A stretch of 5,467 nt of DNA from JBBCJM01 sp037190175 (GTDB lineage Bacteria > Pseudomonadota > Alphaproteobacteria > Rhodobacterales > Rhodobacteraceae): assembly GCA_037190175.1 (NCBI GenBank), contig JBBCJM010000128.1, positions 1 through 5,467 on the forward strand, written 5' to 3'. Of this stretch, positions 1 through 4,855 are shown one piece after another. The notes below the pieces were generated by a model. It worked only from the letters and a program-made list of their open reading frames with translations, was not told the origin of the DNA and did no database searches. Numbering within the stretch: position 1 is the stretch's first letter; the number at the start of each line of letters is the position of its first letter. The position numbers and the translations under genes are program-made.

Positions 1-23
1 AGACCCCCACCCAGAAAGGCTGA
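1..23 (+). CDS. Possible 3' end of an upstream gene (last codons only)
   Basis: A frame open from the left edge encodes TPTQKG and ends with TGA at 21-23, two bases before the ATG at 26. This tight spacing would suit translational coupling with the methyltransferase that follows. In related bacteria the neighbour could be another one-carbon gene such as metF, but six residues cannot identify a protein. The frame may be chance, since any short stretch without a stop would look the same. Confidence 0.3.
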
Positions 24-25
24 TC

Positions 26-1006
26 ATGACGCGCACCGTGCTGGAATCGAGGACGAAGACCGTGGTGATCGGGTTCGAGGAGCCGTTCTGCGTGATCGGC
101 GAGCGGATCAACCCCACCGGGCGCAAGAAGCTGGCGGCGGAGCTGGAGGCCGACAACTTCGACACCGTGATCCGCGACGCCCTGGAGCAGGTGGCCTGCG
201 GGGCGACGGTGCTGGACGTGAACTCCGGCGCGGTCTTCACCAACCGCATGGCCGCCGACCCCCGCTATGCCGACAACAACTTCGTCGAGCCGCCGCTGAT
301 GCAGGCGCTGATCGGGATCGTGCAGCAGACCGTGGACGTGCCCTTGTGCATCGACAGCTCGGTGCCGGCGGCGCTGGAGGCGGGGCTCGCGGCCTGCGAG
401 GGGCGGCCTTTGCTCAATTCGGTGACGGGGGAGGAGGAGCGGCTGGAGCTGGTGCTGCCGCTGGTGAAGAAATACAACGTGCCGGTGGTGGCGATCTCCA
501 ACGACGACACCGGCATTTCCCCCGACCCCGACGTGCGCTTCGCGGTGGCCAGGAAGATCGTGCAGCGCGCGGCGGATTTCGGCATCCCGGCCCATGACAT
601 CGTGGTCGATCCGCTGGTGATGCCGGTCGGCGCCATGGCCTCGGCCGGGCAGCAGGTCTTCGCGCTGGTGCGCCGGCTGCGCGAGGAACTGGGGGTCAAC
701 ACCACCTGCGGCGCCTCGAACATCTCGTTCGGCCTGCCGCACCGCCACGGGATCAACGCCGCCTTCCTGCCGATGGCGATCGGGGCGGGCATGACCTCGG
801 CGATCATGAACCCGGTGCGGGCGCAGGAGATGGAGGCGATCCGCGCCGCCAACTTCCTCATGAACCACGACCCGAATGGCGGGGAGTGGATCCGCTTCGC
901 CCGGGTCATCGAGGCGGTGGAGGGGGGCGCGAGCTTCGCCGAAGCCTCCGCCGCCGCCACCCAGGCCACCGCCGGCCGCAGGGGGGGACGGCGGGCGCGG
1001 GGCTGA
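26..1006 (+). CDS. Methyltetrahydrofolate:cobalamin methyltransferase (pterin-binding, MetH-module-like)
   Basis: The 326-residue protein is a single pterin-binding TIM-barrel domain (DHPS/MeTr family), cytoplasmic, with no signal peptide. The family moves the methyl group of 5-methyltetrahydrofolate onto a corrinoid cofactor held by a partner protein. Visible landmarks are VIGERINPTG (residues 23-32), LDVNSG (63-68), CIDSS (108-112), LLNSVTGEEE (129-138), VVDPLVMP (193-200) and SNISFGLPHRHG (231-242). Asp195 and Asn232 match positions that contact the pterin ring in MeTr. The homocysteine and cobalamin domains of full MetH are absent. This fits the split methionine synthase known in Rhodobacteraceae, where separate proteins carry these modules, but that role is inferred. 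Residues ~69-92 are longer than in many homologues, and the tail is basic (GRRGGRRARG). The start is supported by AAAGG at 15-19, six bases before ATG. The protein most resembles alphaproteobacterial versions. Confidence 0.9.
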   Translation: MTRTVLESRTKTVVIGFEEPFCVIGERINPTGRKKLAAELEADNFDTVIRDALEQVACGATVLDVNSGAVFTNRMAADPRYADNNFVEPPLMQALIGIVQQTVDVPLCIDSSVPAALEAGLAACEGRPLLNSVTGEEERLELVLPLVKKYNVPVVAISNDDTGISPDPDVRFAVARKIVQRAADFGIPAHDIVVDPLVMPVGAMASAGQQVFALVRRLREELGVNTTCGASNISFGLPHRHGINAAFLPMAIGAGMTSAIMNPVRAQEMEAIRAANFLMNHDPNGGEWIRFARVIEAVEGGASFAEASAAATQATAGRRGGRRARG

Positions 1007-1015
1007 GGCGAGACG

Positions 1016-1155
1016 CCCCCCTCCCCCATCCCCTCCCCACGAGGGGGAGGGGAGGCTCTCCGACTGCAAGGGTTGCGCGGATGGCAGGCCACATGCGCCG
1101 CGCCTGATGGCTGGGCACCTCCCTCCCCCCTCGTGGGGGAGGGATGGGGTGGGGG
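1016..1155. repeat. Intergenic GC-rich palindromic repeat pair (REP/BIME-like)
   Basis: Two arms of about 37 bases (1016-1052 and 1118-1155) are imperfect reverse complements, separated by ~65 bases. Each arm also folds on itself, e.g. CCCTCCCC-ACGA-GGGGGAGGGG at 1031-1052 and CCCTCCCCCC-TCGT-GGGGGAGGG at 1121-1143. Shadow translation gives the HPSPTRGEG / PLVGRGWG type peptides often seen where such repeats are mistaken for genes in Alphaproteobacteria. The pair fills the gap between the convergent methyltransferase and acpP genes, where it could limit read-through or protect mRNA ends; that role is inferred. No gene is seen in 1007-1234. Confidence 0.75.
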
Positions 1156-1180
1156 CCGCCGGGATGGAAACCCCGCTCCC

Positions 1181-1214
1181 CAAAGCAAAAGGGGCGCCCC
1201 CTCGGGCGCCCCTT
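1181..1214 (-). terminator. Rho-independent terminator of acpP
   Basis: GGGGCGCCC (1191-1199) and GGGCGCCCC (1204-1212) form a perfect 9-bp stem with a 4-base loop. Flanking A:T pairs extend it to 11 bp (1189-1214). Read on the minus strand, the stem is followed by TTTTGCTTTG. It lies 20 bases past the acpP stop codon. In the plus direction only two T follow the stem, so it should act mainly on acpP. Confidence 0.88.
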
Positions 1215-1234
1215 CCGCTGTCCTGAAGGCCGGA

Positions 1235-1471
1235 TCAGGCCTGCGCTTCGGTGATGAACTGCACCGCGTCGCCGAAGGTCTGGATGGTCTCGGCGGCGTC
1301 GTCGGGGATCTCGATCCCGAACTCCTCCTCGAAGGCCATGACCAGCTCGACCGTGTCGAGGCTGTCGGCGCCCAGGTCGTCGATGAACGAGGCGCTCTCG
1401 GTCACCTTGTCCTCCTCCACGCCCAGATGCTCGACGACGATCTTCTTCACGCGGTCGGCGATGTCGCTCAT
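1235..1471 (-). CDS. acpP: Acyl carrier protein
   Basis: The 78-residue acidic protein is the carrier of growing acyl chains in type II fatty acid synthesis in the cytoplasm. The DSLD motif places the phosphopantetheine attachment at Ser37, within LGADSLDTVELVMAFEEEFG, which is near-invariant in the family. Length is standard. The ATG at 1471 is chosen because MSDIADRVKKIV is the usual family N-terminus and AAAAGGAC lies about seven bases upstream; the frame stays open further upstream with no family-like sequence. The ending FGDAVQFITEAQA and the overall sequence match Rhodobacteraceae AcpP far better than betaproteobacterial AcpP. A fabG 3' half lies upstream, as in fabG-acpP clusters, but a hairpin terminator follows immediately instead of a closely spaced fabF. 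The gene has its own likely promoter at 1608-1636. Confidence 0.97.
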   Translation of the reverse strand: MSDIADRVKKIVVEHLGVEEDKVTESASFIDDLGADSLDTVELVMAFEEEFGIEIPDDAAETIQTFGDAVQFITEAQA

Positions 1472-1607
1472 GGTCTGTCCTTTTGCTGCGGGATCCTGGT
1501 CCCGGTCGTTCTGTCCCTTGCCCCGGGGGGGCGGCCGCGGCCCTGCCCTGCGGACAAAGCCGGCCCGTCTCCCGGGTTCTCCGCGACCCCGGGGCGAGTC
1601 CGCAGCG

Positions 1608-1636
1608 CCTATACCAAGCGCCCGGCCCCGACGCAA
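1608..1636 (-). promoter_or_regulatory. Likely sigma-70-type promoter of acpP
   Basis: On the minus strand TTGCGT (1636-1631) and TATAGG (1613-1608) are separated by 17 bases. This is a reasonable housekeeping promoter for an alphaproteobacterium, where the -35 box often keeps only TTG. It lies in the 183-base spacer (1472-1654) between the reductase stop and acpP. It would give a leader of roughly 130 bases, GC-rich and containing GGCCGCGGCC-type palindromic sequence. No gene is seen in the spacer. The match is by eye only. Confidence 0.6.
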
Positions 1637-1654
1637 ATCCTTTCCCCGGGGGGC

Positions 1655-2395
1655 TCAGACCATCGCCATGCCGCCGTTGACGTGCAGGGTCGAGCCGGTG
1701 ACATAGCCCGCCTCGGGGCTGGCTAGGTAGAGCGCTGCCGCCGCGATCTCCACCGGATCGCCCATCCGCCCGGCGGGCACGTCGGCCAGCAGCTTGGCCT
1801 TCTGCTCCTCGGTCAGCTTGTCGGTCATCGCGGTGGTGATGAAGCCCGGCGCGATGCAGTTCACGGTGATGCCGCGGGTGGCGACCTCGCCCGCCAGGCA
1901 TTTCGACATGCCGATGACGCCCGCCTTGGCCGCGCCGTAGTTCGCCTGCCCCGGGTTGCCGCCGATGGCCACCACCGAGGAGATGTTGATGATCCGCCCC
2001 CAGTTCTGGTCGAGCATGCCGTCGATGACCTGCTTGGTCACGTTGAACAGCGAGTTCAGGTTGGTGTCCATGACGGCGCGCCAGTCGTCCAGCGACATCC
2101 GGCGGAAGACCCCGTCGCGGGTGATGCCGGCGTTGTTGACCAGGATGTCGACGGTGCCGACCTCGGCCCTGACCTTCTCGAACGCGGCCTTGGTGGACTC
2201 CCAGTCGGCCACGTTGCCCACCGAGGCGTGGAAGCTGTAGCCGTCGGCCTTCTGCTCGGTGAGCCACTTGGCGTGGTCGCGCGTGGGGCCGCAGCCCGCG
2301 ACCACCGTATAGCCCATGTCATGGAACCGGCGACAGATGGCGCTGCCGATGCCGCCCATCCCGCCCGTGACGTATGCCACTCTTTTCTTCGACAT
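1655..2395 (-). CDS. PhaB/FabG hybrid: NADPH-dependent 3-oxoacyl thioester reductase (SDR)
   Basis: The 246-residue short-chain dehydrogenase has its cofactor loop GGMGGIG at residues 11-17, NNAGITRD at 87-94, and the catalytic set Asn112, Ser140, Tyr153 and Lys157 (YGAAK). Residues 1 to ~130 follow betaproteobacterial acetoacetyl-CoA reductase (PhaB): YVTGGMGGIG, VVAGCGP, GNVADW, SLFNVTKQVIDGM. Residues ~141-246 follow alphaproteobacterial FabG: GNPGQANY, GMSKCLAGEVATRGITVN, APGFITTAMTD, ending LHVNGGMAMV, where PhaB would have GQKGQFGQTNYSTAKAG and end SLNGGLHMG. Gln147 and Phe148, which help shape the PhaB acyl pocket, are Asn and Pro here. The frame is intact, so the protein is probably folded, but whether it prefers acetoacetyl-CoA or acyl-ACP cannot be read. 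The second ATG (2395) is preferred: AGGGAG sits six bases before it and it gives the PhaB length; 2398 is the alternative. It lies 53 bases after phaC, probably co-transcribed. No phaA lies between. Confidence 0.9.
   Translation of the reverse strand: MSKKRVAYVTGGMGGIGSAICRRFHDMGYTVVAGCGPTRDHAKWLTEQKADGYSFHASVGNVADWESTKAAFEKVRAEVGTVDILVNNAGITRDGVFRRMSLDDWRAVMDTNLNSLFNVTKQVIDGMLDQNWGRIINISSVVAIGGNPGQANYGAAKAGVIGMSKCLAGEVATRGITVNCIAPGFITTAMTDKLTEEQKAKLLADVPAGRMGDPVEIAAAALYLASPEAGYVTGSTLHVNGGMAMV
1957..2030. other. Candidate recombination or assembly junction inside the reductase gene
   Basis: On the telomeric-right side (residues up to about 127, VTKQVIDGML) the protein is PhaB-like; on the left side (from about residue 142, VAIGGNPGQ) it is FabG-like. 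The stretch between encodes NWGRIINISSV, which both families share, so the crossover cannot be placed more precisely. The same interval separates the alphaproteobacterial-looking genes from the betaproteobacterial-looking ones. No insertion sequence, tRNA, direct repeat or integrase site is seen here. The boundary is inferred from remembered family sequences. Confidence 0.6.
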
Positions 2396-2415
2396 CATCC
2401 TCTCCCTGGAAGTGG

Positions 2416-2439
2416 GCGTGCCGGCCCATGCCGGCACGC
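2416..2439 (-). other. Perfect hairpin in the phaC-reductase spacer
   Basis: GCGTGCCGGC (2416-2425) and GCCGGCACGC (2430-2439) form a perfect 10-bp stem with a 4-base loop. It begins 10 bases after the phaC stop codon and ends about 20 bases before the reductase start. No T-run follows on the minus strand, so it is not a standard intrinsic terminator. It may stabilise the phaC end of a shared mRNA or tune downstream expression; either role is inferred. Confidence 0.7.
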
Positions 2440-2448
2440 TTTCGCGCT

Positions 2449-4317
2449 TCAGTCAGCCTTCACTTTCACATAGCTGCCGGGGGCCGGCTCGATCGGCGGG
2501 TGATCGGCCGAACCCACGGCATCGGGCGCCGGCTGCATCGCCCCCTGGTGGGGCTGGAGCCAGCGCGTCCATTCGTTCCACCAGCTGCCCGGCTGCTCGA
2601 CCGCCTGCTCGAACCAGCTGTCGGAATCGATCTGCGGCGGCGGGCCCAGCCAGTAGCTGCGCTTGTTCTTGGAAGCCGGGTTGATCGCCCCGGCGATGTG
2701 GCCGCTGGCGCCCAGCACGAACTGCACGGAGCCGCTGAGCAGGCGGGCGCCGTCGTAGGCGGCGAACCAGGGAACGATGTGGTCCTCCCGGGCGCCGAAC
2801 ACGAAGGTGGGCACCCCGATGCTGCCCAGGTCGATCGGCTCCCCGGCGCAGACCAGCCGGCCGGGGATCTTCAGCTCGTTCTGCAGGTAGGTGTGCCGCA
2901 TGAACCACGAGTACATCGGCCCAGGCAGGTTGGTGCTGTCGGAGTTCCAGTACAGCAGGTCGAAGGCCGGCGGCTGCTCGCCCTTCAGGTAGTTGTTGAC
3001 GTAGTAGTTCCAGACCAGGTCGTTCGGGCGCAGGAACGAGAACGTGGTGGCCAGCTCCTGGCCATGGAGCAGGCCGCCCTTGCCGATGGTCTGCTCGCGC
3101 ATCACGATGGAAGGCTCGTCGACCAGCGCGCCGAGCACGCCGGGCCGCGCGAAATCTAGCAGCGTGGTCATCAGGGTCAGCGCGGCCACCGGCCGCTCGC
3201 CGCGGCTGGCCAGCGCTGCCAGCCCGGTGGCCAGCATCGTGCCGCCCACGCAGAAGCCCAGCGCATTGATCGTGGGGGCGCCGGTGATCTCGCGCACGAC
3301 GCGGATCGCCTCGAAGATGCCGCTCTCGAGATAGTCGTCCCAGGTGAGGTGGCCCAGGTCGGCCCCCACGTTGCGCCAGGACACCATGAACACCGTGTTG
3401 CCGTTGGCCAGCGCGTGCGCCACCAGGGAGTTCTCCGGCTGGAGATCCATGATGTAGAACTTGTTGACGCTGGGCGGCACCATCAACAGCGGACGCTCGG
3501 CGACACTGGGGGTCACCGCGTCGTACTGGATCAGCTGCATCAGCTCGTTCTGGAAGACCACCGAGCCGGCCGTGGTGGCGACGTTGCGGCCGACCTCGAA
3601 TGCCGCTTCGTCGGTCTGCGACATGTGGCCCTTCTCGAGATCCGCGAGCAGGTTCTGCATGCCCGCCTTCAGGCTCTCGCCGTTGGTCTCGAGCAGCTTG
3701 CGCTGCACCTCGGGGGTGGTGGCCACGAAGTTGGCCGGCGACAGCATGTCCACCCACTGCTGGGTCATGAAGCGCACCCGCTCGCGGGTGCGCTCGTCGC
3801 CCTCCAGCGCATCGGCCATCCGCCGCATGAAGTTGGAGTTCAGCAGGTAGAGCGCCGCGGCCCAGGCGAAGGGGCCGTTCTCCTGCCAGGCCGCGTGGGC
3901 GAAGCGCTTGTCGTTCAGCGCGGGCGCCGTCTTGCTGCCGGCGCGGCCGAGCAGGTCCTGCCATTGGCGGACGTAATCTTCCTGCAGCGCGGCGAGCTTG
4001 GCGGGCGGCATCGACAGCGCCGGAAAGCTCTTGCCCAGCAGCTGGCTGAAGGCCGCCATCGGGCCGTCGGCGAAGGGCATGCCCTTCGGTGGCGCGGCGG
4101 TGCCGGCGGAGGCTGCCTGCGAGGCGCTTGCGCCGGCGGCTGCGGAGGCCTGTGCGCCGCCCTGGGCGCCGTCATCCGCAGCGGGCGCCCGGGAGGCCGC
4201 TGCGCGGCGCGTGCGCCCGGCGGCGCCGTCCGCGCCGGAAGCCGTTCGACCGGCTGCCCGCGCGCCAGTGGAGCCCGCCTTGCGGCCCGTGGAGGCCGCC
4301 CTTTTTGTCGATGTCAT
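2449..4317 (-). CDS. phaC: Class I poly(3-hydroxyalkanoate) synthase
   Basis: This synthase polymerises (R)-3-hydroxyacyl-CoA, chiefly 3-hydroxybutyryl-CoA, into PHA on the surface of intracellular granules. The 622-residue protein has the PhaC N-terminal domain (from ~residue 100; WVDMLSPANFVATTPE, SQTDEAAFEVGRNVA) and an alpha/beta-hydrolase core. The lipase-like box GFCVGG gives the nucleophile Cys356; Asp512 (AREDHIVPW) and His540 (GASGHIAG) complete the triad. The C-terminus IEPAPGSYVKVKAD is typical of Burkholderiales enzymes. It is about 33 residues longer than the 589-residue Ralstonia enzyme, owing to an Ala/Gly/Ser/Arg-rich N-terminal stretch (residues 1 to ~78). The ATG at 4317 is supported by AGGGGA a few bases upstream; Met80 is a less likely alternative. 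The hybrid reductase follows on the same strand, and pgeF lies upstream, as in betaproteobacterial pha loci. Confidence 0.96.
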   Translation of the reverse strand: MTSTKRAASTGRKAGSTGARAAGRTASGADGAAGRTRRAAASRAPAADDGAQGGAQASAAAGASASQAASAGTAAPPKGMPFADGPMAAFSQLLGKSFPALSMPPAKLAALQEDYVRQWQDLLGRAGSKTAPALNDKRFAHAAWQENGPFAWAAALYLLNSNFMRRMADALEGDERTRERVRFMTQQWVDMLSPANFVATTPEVQRKLLETNGESLKAGMQNLLADLEKGHMSQTDEAAFEVGRNVATTAGSVVFQNELMQLIQYDAVTPSVAERPLLMVPPSVNKFYIMDLQPENSLVAHALANGNTVFMVSWRNVGADLGHLTWDDYLESGIFEAIRVVREITGAPTINALGFCVGGTMLATGLAALASRGERPVAALTLMTTLLDFARPGVLGALVDEPSIVMREQTIGKGGLLHGQELATTFSFLRPNDLVWNYYVNNYLKGEQPPAFDLLYWNSDSTNLPGPMYSWFMRHTYLQNELKIPGRLVCAGEPIDLGSIGVPTFVFGAREDHIVPWFAAYDGARLLSGSVQFVLGASGHIAGAINPASKNKRSYWLGPPPQIDSDSWFEQAVEQPGSWWNEWTRWLQPHQGAMQPAPDAVGSADHPPIEPAPGSYVKVKAD

Positions 4318-4386
4318 TTCTGTCCCCTACACTGCCGCCTGCATCTCGGCGGAAACTCCGATCGGGCTGCCGGATCCTCTCGATTC

Positions 4387-4414
4387 ATTGTGCATCGCGG
4401 TCCGGATTTGTCAA
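4387..4414 (-). promoter_or_regulatory. Likely sigma-70 promoter of phaC
   Basis: On the minus strand a perfect TTGACA (4414-4409) is followed after 16 bases by CACAAT (4392-4387, four of six consensus bases). Transcription would start near 4380, about 60 bases before the phaC ATG. It lies in the 133-base divergent spacer between phaC and the small membrane-protein gene. No equally good promoter is seen for the rightward gene. Confidence 0.65.
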
Positions 4415-4417
4415 ATC
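4405..4417. promoter_or_regulatory. Palindrome over the phaC -35 box (possible operator)
   Basis: GATTTG-T-CAAATC is a perfect 6-bp inverted repeat around one central base, and it contains the whole TTGACA -35 hexamer. It stands out as AT-richer than its surroundings. A repressor bound here would block phaC transcription and could also affect the divergent gene. Which regulator, if any, binds is unknown. Confidence 0.4.
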
Positions 4418-4450
4418 GGCGATAGCCCTTGCAGCCCCCGGAGGGAACCC

Positions 4451-4855
4451 TTGTACATCGTTGCGATCGCCTGGATCTACGTCGTGCTGATGGTGTCGAT
4501 CATGCAGCCCACGGTCTTTCGCGGCGTGGTCACCTTCGTGGGCACCGGGCTCGCGCCGCTGGCCCTGCTGCTCTGGATCGTGGGCACGCCGCGCCGGCGC
4601 CTGGAGCGCGAACGCGCGCAGCGCGCGACGGACGACGGCGCGGAATCCGCCGGCGGAACGCCGGCCGGCGAGGCGGCGGACCGGGCAACGGCTGGCGAGC
4701 CCACCACCCGCAAGGCGACCACCGGCGAGACGACCGCCGGAGAGACAGCCGCCGGAGAGACAGCCACCGACGAAGCGGCCGTCGACGAGGCCACCGCCAG
4801 CGACGCCACCGCCGGCGCTATGCCAGCCAGATCACCGAGGCCATCCGGCCGGTGA
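4451..4855 (+). CDS. Small two-helix membrane protein with Ala/Thr/Glu repeat tail
   Basis: The frame encodes 134 residues from TTG at 4451. That start is chosen because a strong GGAGGG (4440-4445) lies five bases upstream and the protein then begins directly with YIVAIAWIYVVLMVSI. Two hydrophobic segments are visible (about residues 2-18 and 26-44), followed by RRRLERERAQR, a basic stop-transfer stretch expected on the cytoplasmic side. The tail (from ~residue 60) is low complexity and rich in Ala, Thr, Glu and Asp, built from degenerate pentapeptides. The membrane part resembles an uncharacterised protein family of Betaproteobacteria found near pgeF; this is from memory and no function is known. 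It is divergent from phaC. Its last 38 bases overlap the end of the convergent pgeF. The same frame stays open far upstream antisense to phaC, which is not coding. Confidence 0.75.
   Translation: MYIVAIAWIYVVLMVSIMQPTVFRGVVTFVGTGLAPLALLLWIVGTPRRRLERERAQRATDDGAESAGGTPAGEAADRATAGEPTTRKATTGETTAGETAAGETATDEAAVDEATASDATAGAMPARSPRPSGR
4676..4810 (+). repeat. Degenerate 15-bp tandem repeat encoding pentapeptides
   Basis: Nine in-frame 15-base units encode ADRAT, AGEPT, TRKAT, TGETT, AGETA, AGETA, TDEAA, VDEAT and ASDAT, with consensus close to AGEAT. Units 4736-4750 and 4751-4765 are identical (GCCGGAGAGACAGCC), which points to recent duplication; the others have diverged. The period is a multiple of three, so gain or loss of units keeps the frame. 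Confidence 0.8.

Noticed and set aside
265..1188. A 307-codon minus-strand frame antisense to the methyltransferase
   Set aside because: Its N-terminal part is translated palindromic repeat (HPSPTRGEG type) and the rest is the complement of a conserved gene.
1472..1636. N-terminal extension of acpP to codon 1636
   Set aside because: The extra residues are Arg/Gly/Pro-rich and unlike any acyl carrier protein, and they overlap the likely promoter. The ATG at 1471 has a ribosome binding site and the family N-terminus.
906..2267. A 453-codon minus-strand open frame across acpP and the reductase
   Set aside because: It is out of frame with two clear genes on the same strand, crosses the palindromic repeat and the terminator, and encodes Arg/Gly/Pro-rich sequence typical of shadow frames in GC-rich DNA.
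2396..2437. N-terminal extension of the reductase to 2437
   Set aside because: The extension (MPAWAGTPTSRER) is encoded by the intergenic hairpin and ribosome binding site region; SDR proteins begin just before the GGMGGIG loop, as with the start at 2395.
2374..3159. A 261-codon plus-strand frame antisense to the 3' half of phaC
   Set aside because: Shadow of phaC with biased composition and no ribosome binding site or family resemblance.
3349..4425. A 358-codon plus-strand frame antisense to phaC
   Set aside because: It has no recognisable domain and is His/Gly/Arg-rich. The complement of well-conserved phaC codons explains the absence of stops.
3998..4450. Upstream extension of the small membrane-protein frame to an ATG at 3998
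   Set aside because: The extension runs antisense to the phaC 5' end and through the divergent promoter spacer. The strong GGAGGG before TTG 4451 and the hydrophobic start there mark the real gene.
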